From contig CAKUMQ010000020.1 in assembly GCA_934667845.1 (NCBI GenBank), positions 1-40,956 on the forward strand: a DNA stretch of 40,956 bases. The letters are read 5' to 3'. A program made the translations under genes and the position numbers. This DNA comes from an uncultured Eubacteriales bacterium. Lineage in GTDB: Bacteria; Bacillota; Clostridia; Oscillospirales; Acutalibacteraceae. Positions 1 to 7,334 of this stretch are shown here, piece by piece; within the stretch, counting starts at the first letter, position 1; the number at the start of each line of letters is the position of its first letter. A model generated the notes under the pieces. That model was not told where the DNA came from and searched no databases. It was given only the letters and a program-made list of their open reading frames with translations.

Positions 1-73
1 GGTTTTCCGGCACCAATGCATCCAGATCAACAATGATCAGCTCTCGCCGTGCGTCTTTTCTCCGGTCTTCCAT
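1..73 (-). CDS. N-terminus of a probable IS1182-type transposase (runs off the window)
   Basis: The reverse strand opens at the ATG at 73-71 and stays open to the window edge, giving 24 residues. After a charged start (MEDRRKDAR) comes IIVDLDALVPEN. The pattern 'hydrophobic strand, D/E-x-LVP-x-(D/N)H-LLRKI' is how IS1182-type transposases commonly begin, so this is probably the 5' end of such a gene. A GGAG/GGGGG stretch sits upstream of the ATG, and an extended -10 (TGGTATAAT on the minus strand, hexamer at 95-100) lies about 22 nt from the start. Only 24 residues are visible, so the family assignment is an inference and the gene could be something else. Confidence 0.45.
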   Translation of the reverse strand, partial: MEDRRKDARRELIIVDLDALVPEN

Positions 74-94
74 GAAAACACCCCCGTCTCCTCT

Positions 95-103
95 ATTATA
101 CCA
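95..103 (-). promoter_or_regulatory. Extended -10 promoter element for the left-edge gene
   Basis: Read on the minus strand this is TGGTATAAT, a perfect sigma-A -10 hexamer (95-100) with the TGn extension. No convincing -35 is found 16-18 nt upstream. The transcript would start close to the ribosome site, leaving a leader of about 20 nt before the ATG at 73. Confidence 0.5.
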
Positions 104-140
104 GAAACAGGGCCGTTTGGGTAGTTTTTTGACAGGCTGA

Positions 141-176
141 GACCGCCTGCGCTTTTAAGCGCAGGCGGTCTTTTTT
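141..176 (+). terminator. Orphan intrinsic terminator upstream of spoIIE
   Basis: A perfect 14-bp stem (GACCGCCTGCGCTT pairs with AAGCGCAGGCGGTC, minimal loop) at 141-170 is followed by six T on the plus strand. No plus-strand gene ends here: the left-edge gene is divergent and spoIIE starts 200 nt downstream. It may terminate read-through from an insertion element or end a short untranslated transcript. Together with the spoIIE promoter region it accounts for most of the gene-free stretch 74-379. Confidence 0.7.
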
Positions 177-310
177 GCAGCCCGATTTTACCCGGACGGC
201 GAAAAAGCGGGCTTTTGCCGACAGCTTTTGCGGTCTTTGGCTTCCCCTCGCGGCAAGCATCCAAAAAATTCCAATTTCTTCCAAAACAACTGCGCTTATG
301 CGGGGAAATT

Positions 311-344
311 GTGACAGGATCAGCTATGGCGGCGCGTGTATACT
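311..344 (+). promoter_or_regulatory. Candidate spoIIE promoter with an over-long spacer
   Basis: GTGACA (311-316, 5/6 to TTGACA) and TATACT (339-344, preceded by TG) are separated by 22 bp rather than 17. The B. subtilis spoIIE and spoIIG promoters are known for such 21-22 bp spacers and depend on phosphorylated Spo0A. The geometry therefore fits Spo0A control, although no clear TGTCGAA-type 0A box is seen nearby. Confidence 0.4.
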
Positions 345-379
345 GTAGTGGACAAGCCGGAAAGGGGCGGACGGAGAAA

Positions 380-2674
380 ATGAAGCAAAAAGCACTGGTG
401 AGCGGACAGGCGGTCACGGGCGCCGGAGGGCAACTCAGACGCGAGGAGAGCGGGGCACTTCTGACCCTGCTTTGCGGATGCGTGCTGGGCTTTTTGCTGC
501 CCCGTGCCGCCATCGGCGGCGTATGCGCGCCGTTCGGCGTGGGGCTGGCTGCCGCGGCACGGGGACGGAAAGCGCCTGCCATCGGCATTTGCACCGTGCT
601 GGGGTATCTGACGGCGTTTCCGACGACGGAGGCGATGTGGTATGCGCTGGCGGTCATATTGACGGCGGGACTGCGCTGGGTGAGCGATGCCGTGCCGCGG
701 CTGAAAAAGAGCCGCGTGTTGCCGCCGGTACTGGCGGGGGCGGCGCTTTTACTGTCCGGCGGGCTGATCGGCGGCGCGGGAGGAGGAAAGCTGATCGGGG
801 CGGTTCTCTGGATCGGCGGCGGGGTGCTGGCGGCGGGCTTTTGCCTGCTGTGCACTGCCGCGGCGCAGGCGGAGCGGCCGAACGAAGCGGTCGGCGTGAT
901 CTTCGCGGTCGCGCTGACCGCCGCCGCCACCGTCGAGGTGGGCGGACTGGCGCCGGGGCGTATCTTCACGCTGGCGGCTATTTTGCTGCTGTCCCGCGTC
1001 GGCGAAACGGGCGACGGGACGGTGTTCGGCGTGCTGTGCTGCCTGTTTTCGGCGCTGACCGCGCCGACGCGCGTATTTTATGCGCTGACGTTAGCCGCCG
1101 CAGGCTGGCTCGGGGAGCGGGCGGCGCCTGCCGGGCGGCCGGCACAGGCGATACTGCTGCTGCCGACCGGCGTGCTTTGTCATGCGCTGTCCGGCGAGGG
1201 GGAGCAGCTGCTCGTCGGCGCCTATGAGGCGCTGACGGCGGGCGTGCTGCTGCTGATCGTGCCGCCCACGTGGGAGGAGCGCCTGCGGGAGCGGCTTGCG
1301 GGACGGAGCGGCGACAGGGCGGACAGCTGGCAGCTTCTGTGGCACGACCGGCTGGATCTGGCGGCGGGAACGCTGCGGGAAATGACGCAGACAGTGGAGA
1401 CGGTGTCGGAAAAGCTGAGCGCGCTGACCGGACCGACCCTGTCGGATGTCTATGCCGGGCTTGCGGACAGTGTGTGCCGCCATTGCCCGAAGAAAATGCT
1501 TTGCTGGCACACCCGCGGTGCGGAAACAACCGATGAGTTAAACCGCCTGACGCCCCGTCTGCGGGAGGGCGGACGGCTTGATGCGGCGTGGCTTGGCGGC
1601 GCATTGGCGGACTGCCCCGATAAGGAGCGGCTGGCAGCCGCCGTCAGCGCGGGCTATCGCGCCTATCGGGTGCGGGAGGGCGCATATGCGCGGCTGGCGG
1701 AGCTGCGGCGCGGCGTGACCGGGCAGTTTGACGAGGTCAGCGGACTTTTGGAGGAGTGGGCGGATCGCGCGCAGGAGTCGGATGCCTATGACTGGGCGGC
1801 GGCGCGCCGTGTGCGCGAGGTCTGTCAGGGACACGGTCTGCACGGCGTGCAGGCGGACTGCCGCAGGACCGGCGGCGGGCTTGCAGTGCAGCTGTGGATC
1901 AACGGCGCGGTGACGCCGAGCCGGCAGCTTTTGCGCGAGATCGGCGCGGTGTGCCGCCAGACATTCGACGAGCCGGTGACGGTGCGGGCAGAGGGGCGCA
2001 CCTGTGTGCGGCTGTGTCCGCCTCCGCGGTTTCGCGTGCGTATCGGTACGGCGCAGCACAGTTGCGGTGGTGCGGCACTGTGCGGCGACGCAGTGGAGCA
2101 ATTTGCCGACGGAAACGGCCGCGTGACGGCGATCCTCAGCGACGGCATGGGCAGCGGCGGGCGCGCCGCCGTAGACGGCACAATGTGCGCCGTGCTGACC
2201 GAGCGGCTGCTGCTGGCAGGCTTCGGCGCGGACAGTGCGCTGCGGCTCGTGAACACGGCGCTGATGGTGCGGGCGGGCGAGGAGAGCCTGTCCACACTGG
2301 ATCTTCTCGAGGTCGATGTGTATTCCGGCGAGGTCGTCAGCCGCAAGGCGGGGGCGGCGGCATCGCTGCTGCGCTCCCGCGGGCGCGTCTCGCGCATCGA
2401 GCAGACGTCACTGCCGGTGGGCATCCTCAGGGAGGTGCGCTTTGCGGAATACCGCGACCGCCTGGTTGACGGCGACGTGCTGCTGCTGGTCAGCGACGGG
2501 GTGTACCTCGGCGGCTCGGGCTGGGTGGAGGAGCTTTTGGCGGCATACCCGGCGAAGCGCCCGCCGCAGGAGCTGGCGCAGGCTGTCGTGGCGGAGGCGC
2601 GCCGCCGGGCGCCCGCGGGCAGAGAGGACGATATGACCGCCGTGGCGGTGCAGATAGAGGAGTTTCGCCGCTGA
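380..2674 (+). CDS. spoIIE: Stage II sporulation protein E (PP2C phosphatase)
   Basis: A 764-residue protein. The N-terminal third (about residues 20-300) is strongly hydrophobic with eight to ten predicted membrane helices; a soluble middle region includes a CxxCxxxxxCW motif (about residues 370-380). The C-terminal PP2C domain has the metal-binding DGMGSGG at 588-594, SDGV near 705 and REDDMT near 748. SpoIIE dephosphorylates the anti-anti-sigma factor SpoIIAA to release sigma-F in the forespore and also takes part in polar septation. The start at 380 has the ribosome site ACGGAG 3 nt upstream; the open frame continues back to 215, but that extension is not hydrophobic and lacks a ribosome site. 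The length is slightly below the 827 aa of B. subtilis. The gene is monocistronic with its own terminator. Confidence 0.93.
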   Translation: MKQKALVSGQAVTGAGGQLRREESGALLTLLCGCVLGFLLPRAAIGGVCAPFGVGLAAAARGRKAPAIGICTVLGYLTAFPTTEAMWYALAVILTAGLRWVSDAVPRLKKSRVLPPVLAGAALLLSGGLIGGAGGGKLIGAVLWIGGGVLAAGFCLLCTAAAQAERPNEAVGVIFAVALTAAATVEVGGLAPGRIFTLAAILLLSRVGETGDGTVFGVLCCLFSALTAPTRVFYALTLAAAGWLGERAAPAGRPAQAILLLPTGVLCHALSGEGEQLLVGAYEALTAGVLLLIVPPTWEERLRERLAGRSGDRADSWQLLWHDRLDLAAGTLREMTQTVETVSEKLSALTGPTLSDVYAGLADSVCRHCPKKMLCWHTRGAETTDELNRLTPRLREGGRLDAAWLGGALADCPDKERLAAAVSAGYRAYRVREGAYARLAELRRGVTGQFDEVSGLLEEWADRAQESDAYDWAAARRVREVCQGHGLHGVQADCRRTGGGLAVQLWINGAVTPSRQLLREIGAVCRQTFDEPVTVRAEGRTCVRLCPPPRFRVRIGTAQHSCGGAALCGDAVEQFADGNGRVTAILSDGMGSGGRAAVDGTMCAVLTERLLLAGFGADSALRLVNTALMVRAGEESLSTLDLLEVDVYSGEVVSRKAGAAASLLRSRGRVSRIEQTSLPVGILREVRFAEYRDRLVDGDVLLLVSDGVYLGGSGWVEELLAAYPAKRPPQELAQAVVAEARRRAPAGREDDMTAVAVQIEEFRR

Positions 2675-2695
2675 TCTGACCGGAGCAGCCGGATC

Positions 2696-2716
2696 CGCCT
2701 AAACAGGCGTGTTTTT
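2696..2716 (+). terminator. Intrinsic terminator of spoIIE
   Basis: Short hairpin CGCCT-AAAC-AGGCG at 2696-2709 followed by TG and five T. It lies 22 nt after the spoIIE stop codon. Confidence 0.65.
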
Positions 2717-2765
2717 CGCAGCTGTTTCGTCCTGTACGGATCACTTTCTGCACAGGGCTTGACCA

Positions 2766-2807
2766 TAAAAAGCCGCCCTCTGCCGGTCGTTTCCGGCGGA
2801 GGGCGGC
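2766..2807 (-). terminator. Intrinsic terminator of the murT-gatD-trmB operon
   Basis: A 15-bp stem with one mismatch (GCCGCCCTC-t-GCCGG against CCGGC-g-GAGGGCGGC) at 2772-2807 is followed on the minus strand by TTTTT. It lies just beyond the trmB stop, facing the spoIIE terminator. Confidence 0.8.
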
Positions 2808-2824
2808 GCAGTGCGTTTCGGCGG

Positions 2825-3502
2825 TTATTTTGCGGGCGGGTCGGCTTCCAAACGGTAGATGGGGAAGCCCTGTTCGCTGAATTTGCACTCATACTCCGTG
2901 ACGATGTTGCCCGGGCAGTCGTCAGCGTGGAGATCAAGCGACAGATCGTGCAGCAGCCAGCCGCGGGCGGACAGCTGCTCGATCGAGAACGCAAACAGCT
3001 GCCGGTTATCGGTCTTTTGCCACAGGGACGCCTCGGGCGCGAGCAGCTGCTCGTACAGGGCGAGAAAACGGGCGTGGGTCAGCCGATGGGTCTTATAGCT
3101 CGCCTTGGGATAGGGGCAGGAGAAGTTCAGGTACAGGCGGGACATGCTGTGCGCGGGGAGGTAGCGGCCGAGATATTCCGCGCTGCAATGCAGGAAGCGC
3201 ACGTTGCGCAGTCCCGCCGCCTGCGCTTTTTCACAGGCGGGTACGATAACGTTGGCGACCTTTTCAACGGCGATGAAGTCAGTGTCCGGCCGCCGCGCAG
3301 CCAGCTCACAGATAAACTGTCCGCAGCCGCAGCCGACCTCCAGCTCCACGGGGGCGTTTCGGCCGAACAGGGCGGGCAGGTCGAAAAGGTTGCTGCCGTC
3401 TGGCGCGGCGTCGAAGCGCAGATCGTCGTGGATGGGGGAGAGCAGCATGTCGCCGCAGGCGGCGAGCCGCTCCTCCAAATGTTTCTTTTTTCGCATGCGC
3501 AT
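2825..3502 (-). CDS. trmB: TrmB-like tRNA (guanine-N7-)-methyltransferase, atypical signature
   Basis: A 225-aa Rossmann methyltransferase. The SAM-binding ELEVGCGCGQF (about 53-63), the strand ending in AVEK (78-81), KTDN (163-166) and the C-terminal block TEYECKF/PIYRLE are characteristic of TrmB, which makes m7G46 in tRNA. The family signature NFPDPWPKKRHxKRR is replaced by NFSCPYPKASYKTHR (126-140): the Asp, His and one Arg regarded as catalytic in E. coli TrmB align with Cys, Tyr and His. Fold and family are secure, but full activity is not. The start at 3502 has AAAGGAGC overlapping the gatD stop, 15 nt away, so it is translated from the same mRNA as murT and gatD. A second ATG at 3496 is possible. 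Confidence 0.82.
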   Translation of the reverse strand: MRMRKKKHLEERLAACGDMLLSPIHDDLRFDAAPDGSNLFDLPALFGRNAPVELEVGCGCGQFICELAARRPDTDFIAVEKVANVIVPACEKAQAAGLRNVRFLHCSAEYLGRYLPAHSMSRLYLNFSCPYPKASYKTHRLTHARFLALYEQLLAPEASLWQKTDNRQLFAFSIEQLSARGWLLHDLSLDLHADDCPGNIVTEYECKFSEQGFPIYRLEADPPAK

Positions 3503-3517
3503 GAGGCGGCGCTCCTT

Positions 3518-4255
3518 TTAGCGGCTCTCGCAGCGGGCGGAAAGCTCCTGTACCGTGACCAGGTGTCCCGCGGCGGCATGGGGGTCGATCGGCCAGCTGT
3601 CGGGCAGCGGCACGCCCCCTCGGGTGAGGATCGCTTCGGCGACGGCGGTCAGCAGGGCGGGATTTTTCATGAGCAGCGGACCGGTCAGCTCAGAGCCGAA
3701 GCCGTTTTTCTCGTGCCACCCCTCGGGGCCGCCCGTCCGCTCGTTGCCGAAGCCGAGCGAAAGCGAGGTCAGCAGCGGGCTGTCCACGCCGCTGATCTGC
3801 GTGCATTTGTTCATATAACCGACCACCGGCTCCGCGCTGAGCGGCGATGTGCCGAGCACGTCGCCGACGAGACGCGTTTTGCCCTCGGTCGAGGTAAAAC
3901 CGGCGAGTGCAAGCCCCGGAACCGCCTCGCCGTCTGACAAAACGATCTCCTTTCCGAGCAGCTCCATCGCCGTGCCGGCAAACAGCAGCGGCAGACCGCC
4001 GGCAAATGCGGCGGCAAGCGCTTCCCCAAACGGGCGGCAGGCGGCAAGCGCCGCCGTGCGCGCGCGCTCGGTGCCCGCGCCCATATACACAAGATCGGCG
4101 TCGTCAAGCGGCGGAGTTTCGCCCGGGCAAACGGGGATGATCCCGACCGTGTGTCCGAGCGCGGAAAACAGGCGGGTCAGAATCGACAGGTTGGCATAGC
4201 TGCCGTAGAGATTCATCAGGTCGGGAAAAAGGTGTACAAAGCGAAATTCCATCAT
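3518..4255 (-). CDS. gatD: GatD-like glutamine amidotransferase subunit lacking catalytic residues
   Basis: A 245-aa protein of the CobB/CobQ-like class I amidotransferase family that partners MurT in amidating the D-Glu of lipid II. Family features are clear: FPDLMNLYGSYANL near the N-terminus, MGAGTE (58-63), LLGK (99-102), GFGN (168-171) and GPLLMKNP. In active GatD the nucleophile Cys sits in ICGGYQ and the His in YLHGP. Here those segments read FAGTAM (92-97, Gly94 at the Cys position) and ELTGP (Thr191 at the His position). Ammonia release from glutamine therefore looks impossible by the usual mechanism. The start codon overlaps the murT stop (ATGA), so the two are translationally coupled. 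It may be a structural partner, use free ammonia, or be a divergent paralogue. Confidence 0.82.
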   Translation of the reverse strand: MMEFRFVHLFPDLMNLYGSYANLSILTRLFSALGHTVGIIPVCPGETPPLDDADLVYMGAGTERARTAALAACRPFGEALAAAFAGGLPLLFAGTAMELLGKEIVLSDGEAVPGLALAGFTSTEGKTRLVGDVLGTSPLSAEPVVGYMNKCTQISGVDSPLLTSLSLGFGNERTGGPEGWHEKNGFGSELTGPLLMKNPALLTAVAEAILTRGGVPLPDSWPIDPHAAAGHLVTVQELSARCESR

Positions 4256-5583
4256 CCGTCCTCCCTTTCAACCAGTGATAGCAGCTTGTCCCGATCGGAA
4301 AAGCAGGTGACGACATAGAGCAGTTCACTGCCTTCGGCAGCCAGAGCGGCAGCGGCGTCGGGAATGCGGGGGAATACGGCGATGCGCTCCGGCGGTATGG
4401 CGGTGAAGGAGAAACGCAGCGCGAGATCCTCCGCATAGCGGCCGCAGAGGATGACCTTGCCGACGGCGGGATCGTTGAGCAGGTCAAAATCAATGTCCCA
4501 GAGCCAGCTCGTTTCGCCGGTGAAATATTTGCGGCTGATCGCATCGACGATCACCAGCACCGTGCAGGGCGTTTGCGCCTCGCGGATCGTGCGCAGGTTT
4601 GTGTCATAGGCGATGCTGTTTTCGTGCTTGCTGGTGAGCAGTACGCCCTTGTGCGCCCCGAGCCGGAAATGCACGAGCCGCCCGTTTTTCAGCACATAGT
4701 GGCGGATAACGCCCGCGGCGGTCTCGCTGTCCACGCCGCACAGCCGCGCCGCCGCATAGGCGGTCAGGCTGTTGCTGATGTTGTACACACCGGCAAACGC
4801 CAGCTCCACGCGAACGTTGCCGTCGATGGTCATCACGCCTGCGGCGGGGTCAAAATCGGTCACGGCAAAATCCGGCTTCGGCTTTTGGTGTCCGCAGCCT
4901 GTGCAGCGGTAGGCGCCCATCTGGTTATAGTGAGCGTAGGTATAGACCATCGGCGCATGGCAAAGCGGGCAGTAGGCGCCGTCGTGATAGACGCCGGTGG
5001 GTGCATCTGCGGAAATGGCGCACCGGTCAATGCCGAACCAGTGCACATTGTCGTTGCCGACGGCAAAGCAGGAGGAGAGCGGGTCGTCGGCGTTGAGCAG
5101 CAGCGGCGTCGGGGCGGCAAGCGCCGGACGCAGCGCGTCAAACACCCACTCGGGGTGCCCGTTGCGGGTGAGCTGGTCGCGGCAGAGGTTGGTGACGACA
5201 AACAGCGTCGGACGGAAATAGCGGAAGGTGTGGGCGGCATAGCGCTCGTCGGATTCGAGCAGCAGCACATCCGCCGGGACTCTGCCCCTCAGCGTAGCGC
5301 TGCCGAGAATAAGCGTTGTGACGCCCTCGATCTGGTTGGAGCCTTCCTTGTTATAGACGACACGTTTTCCGGCAGCCGTCAGAATGGCGGCGATCATCTC
5401 CACGGTGGAGGTCTTGCCGTTGGAGCCGGTGACGGCGATAACGGTTTTGGGCAGCTGCATCCGCGACAGCACGTCGGGACAGATCTTCAAAGCCAGCTTG
5501 CCGGGCAGCGAGCTGCCCCGCCCGCACAGGCGGCCGACGGCGCGGCCGAGCCGGCAGGCGAGTATAGCCAGAAAACGGCGCAT
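4252..5583 (-). CDS. murT: MurT-like Mur ligase (lipid II isoglutaminyl synthase subunit)
   Basis: A 443-aa Mur-ligase family protein. It has the P-loop TGSNGKTST (52-60), the central-domain motif VTNLCRDQLTR (130-140) and a four-cysteine zinc ribbon (Cys205/Cys208 and Cys227/Cys230) of the type inserted in MurT, followed by the C-terminal DUF1727 domain. Length matches S. aureus MurT (437 aa). MurT activates the D-Glu carboxylate of lipid II with ATP so GatD can amidate it at the cytoplasmic membrane face. The start at 5583 is chosen because AAGGAGTG lies 6 nt upstream and MRRFLAI matches the usual family start; the frame is open for 56 codons further up without support. The C-terminal loop usually reading ADGxDxSWxWD is FTGETSWLWD here, consistent with the altered GatD active site. 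Confidence 0.9.
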   Translation of the reverse strand: MRRFLAILACRLGRAVGRLCGRGSSLPGKLALKICPDVLSRMQLPKTVIAVTGSNGKTSTVEMIAAILTAAGKRVVYNKEGSNQIEGVTTLILGSATLRGRVPADVLLLESDERYAAHTFRYFRPTLFVVTNLCRDQLTRNGHPEWVFDALRPALAAPTPLLLNADDPLSSCFAVGNDNVHWFGIDRCAISADAPTGVYHDGAYCPLCHAPMVYTYAHYNQMGAYRCTGCGHQKPKPDFAVTDFDPAAGVMTIDGNVRVELAFAGVYNISNSLTAYAAARLCGVDSETAAGVIRHYVLKNGRLVHFRLGAHKGVLLTSKHENSIAYDTNLRTIREAQTPCTVLVIVDAISRKYFTGETSWLWDIDFDLLNDPAVGKVILCGRYAEDLALRFSFTAIPPERIAVFPRIPDAAAALAAEGSELLYVVTCFSDRDKLLSLVEREDG

Positions 5584-5670
5584 GGCGATCCACTCCTTAA
5601 AAAACAGTATGGCAGAGAAAGTATGCCCGCTTATTTCGGCGGGATAAGCGTGTTTGCGGCGGACAGCCGC

Positions 5671-5700
5671 AAAAAAAGCGGAGCCGAAACGCGGCTCCGC
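5671..5700 (-). terminator. Intrinsic terminator of the nuoE-like gene
   Basis: Minus-strand hairpin GCGGAGCCG-CGTTT-CGGCTCCGC (5678-5700) followed by seven T. It begins 13 nt after the stop codon. Confidence 0.85.
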
Positions 5701-5713
5701 CCCTTTTACGGCT

Positions 5714-6211
5714 TTAGCTGGCGTATTTCGCCAGGATCGTGTCCACATCATCCACGGTCAGGCGGCCGTAGACCTCGTCATTGACGGTCAGCACGGGAGC
5801 CAGTCCGCAGGCGCCGATGCAGCGGCAGGCGGTCAGCGAGAAGCGCCCGTCCGGCGTGCACTCGTCGGCACCGATGCCGAGCCGCTCGCACAGGCGGTCA
5901 AACACATCGCCCGAGCCCTTGACATAGCAGGCGGTGCCGAGGCAGACGGAGATGTTGTACTGTCCCTTCGGCGACAGGGAGAACTGCGCATAGAACGTCG
6001 CCACGCCGTAGACCTTCTCGAGCGGCACGCCCATGCCGTCGGCGATGCGCTCCTGCACCTCCATCGGCAGATAGCCGTAGATGTCCTGCGCCTGCTGCAT
6101 AACGCCCATCAGACGGCTGGGATCGTGGCGGTTCTTTTCAATGACGTCCTGCAGGTGGGCAGCCTGTTCCGGGGTATCGTTAAAAGGGAGCTTGCTGGCT
6201 TTCTTCTTCAT
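5714..6211 (-). CDS. NuoE/HydC-type thioredoxin-like [2Fe-2S] protein
   Basis: A 165-aa protein of the complex I 24 kDa subunit family (NuoE, HndA, HydC). A helical N-terminal part with IYGYLPMEVQ and VYGVATFYAQF is followed by a thioredoxin-like ferredoxin domain. Its four cluster ligands are visible: Cys90 and Cys95 (CLGTAC), Cys131 and Cys135 (CIGAC). In clostridia such subunits pass electrons between NADH and [FeFe]-hydrogenase or formate dehydrogenase complexes. No NuoF/HydB flavoprotein or hydrogenase gene is adjacent and it has its own promoter and terminator, so its partner must lie elsewhere. The start at 6211 has AAGGAGG 11 nt upstream; an in-frame ATG at 6250 lies before that ribosome site and is unlikely. 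Confidence 0.88.
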   Translation of the reverse strand: MKKKASKLPFNDTPEQAAHLQDVIEKNRHDPSRLMGVMQQAQDIYGYLPMEVQERIADGMGVPLEKVYGVATFYAQFSLSPKGQYNISVCLGTACYVKGSGDVFDRLCERLGIGADECTPDGRFSLTACRCIGACGLAPVLTVNDEVYGRLTVDDVDTILAKYAS

Positions 6212-6273
6212 AACGGGTGCGGCCTCCTTGAATATATGTCTCTGTGACAATTCAAAATGGGATATTTTGTTCT

Positions 6274-6279
6274 ATTATA
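6274..6279 (-). promoter_or_regulatory. -10 box of the nuoE-like gene
   Basis: Minus-strand TATAAT, 63 nt upstream of the start codon. The hexamer 17 nt further up, TGGATT, is a poor -35 match. Confidence 0.5.
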
Positions 6280-6357
6280 GCAGACTGTATGGGAAAAATC
6301 CAGTCCCCAAAAGCAAAAAAACGGAATTTTATGAAAGAAAATGTAAAAACACCCGCG

Positions 6358-6843
6358 TTATTCGCCGGCAGCGGGCTTGTCCTCGCTGCGGGCGGGGGTG
6401 CGCAGCACCTGACGCGCCTGGCGTACCTCTCCGATACGGGCGGCAAGCGCCTCCTCCGTGCGGCGCAGCACGTCCTCGGCAAAATCGTTGGCGCCGCGGC
6501 GCATTTCCCGCGCCTTTTGCTGCGACTGCGACAAAAGCTCGTTGGCGGCTGTCTGCGCCTGCTTGTAAATTTCCTCCTCCGACACCAACCGGTTGGCGCG
6601 CTCCTCCGCTTTGCGGATGATCGCCTCTGCCTCCTTGTGGGCAGTGGCGATGATATCGGCGCGGTCGGCGACGATCGCCTTGGCCTGCCGGATCTCGGAG
6701 GGGAGGTTGGCGCGCACATCGTCGATCTTGCTCCGCAGCCAGTCGGCGGCGATCGCGCATTTGCCTCCGGTCAGGGGCAGACTCCATGCTTTGTCGATCT
6801 CATCGTCGATCTCATCCAATAATTCGTCAATATTCGCCGTCAT
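6358..6843 (-). CDS. Coiled-coil protein, V-ATPase subunit H / DivIVA-like
   Basis: A 161-aa soluble protein of unknown function. Residues about 45-140 are rich in Ala, Glu, Lys and Arg with heptad-like spacing (AHKEAEAIIRKAEERANRL), typical of a long helical coil resembling ATP synthase b/H stalk subunits or DivIVA-like proteins. There is no membrane segment and no catalytic motif. Its ATG overlaps the coaD stop (ATGA at 6840-6843) and AAAGGA lies 9 nt upstream, so it is coupled to coaD in the rsmD-coaD operon. A role in scaffolding or cell-envelope organisation is a guess only. Confidence 0.8.
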   Translation of the reverse strand: MTANIDELLDEIDDEIDKAWSLPLTGGKCAIAADWLRSKIDDVRANLPSEIRQAKAIVADRADIIATAHKEAEAIIRKAEERANRLVSEEEIYKQAQTAANELLSQSQQKAREMRRGANDFAEDVLRRTEEALAARIGEVRQARQVLRTPARSEDKPAAGE

Positions 6844-7331
6844 CGGGCAGCATCCTTTCTGATTTTTTTTACGATCTCCGGCAGTATTGCCGCCGGGACA
6901 AGACTTTCGATATCCCCGCCCAGCGTCGCCAGCTGCTTGACCAGGCTGGAGGAGACATACATGTGCTCCGCCGTCGTGGTGAGAAACACGGTCTCAACGT
7001 CGGGATTTAAGTGGCGGTTTGTAAGCGCCATCTGGAACTCATATTCGAAATCGGACATGGCGCGCAGTCCCTTGACGACGGCACACGCCTGCTTTTCGCG
7101 GGCGTAATCCGCGAGCAGACCGTCAAAAACGTCCACCTCGACGCGGGGCATATCCGCCGTGACGCGGCGGATCATATCCGCCCGTTCCTCGCGGGTGAAC
7201 AGCGGGGTCTTGGCATAATTGGTCATCACGACCACGATGACCCGGTCAAAGAGACCGGAAGCGCGGCGGATGATATCTAAATGTCCGAGCGTGACCGGAT
7301 CAAAGCTGCCCGGGCAAATGGCAGTCCGCAT
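6840..7331 (-). CDS. coaD: Phosphopantetheine adenylyltransferase
   Basis: A 163-aa nucleotidyltransferase matching CoaD along its whole length. It has the adenylate-binding start CPGSFDPVTLGHLDII (TLGH motif), the phosphopantetheine-site region KGLRAMSDFEYE and the C-terminal SSSLVK motif. It makes dephospho-CoA from 4'-phosphopantetheine and ATP, the penultimate step of coenzyme A synthesis in the cytosol. GGAGGAATAACCG precedes the ATG and only 3 nt separate it from rsmD, the classic rsmD-coaD arrangement of Firmicutes. Confidence 0.97.
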   Translation of the reverse strand: MRTAICPGSFDPVTLGHLDIIRRASGLFDRVIVVVMTNYAKTPLFTREERADMIRRVTADMPRVEVDVFDGLLADYAREKQACAVVKGLRAMSDFEYEFQMALTNRHLNPDVETVFLTTTAEHMYVSSSLVKQLATLGGDIESLVPAAILPEIVKKIRKDAAR

Positions 7332-7334
7332 CGG

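Noticed and set aside
2759..3937. Long plus-strand open frame opposite trmB and gatD.
   Set aside because: It is a shadow of the minus-strand genes in high-GC DNA, with no ribosome site and no family resemblance.
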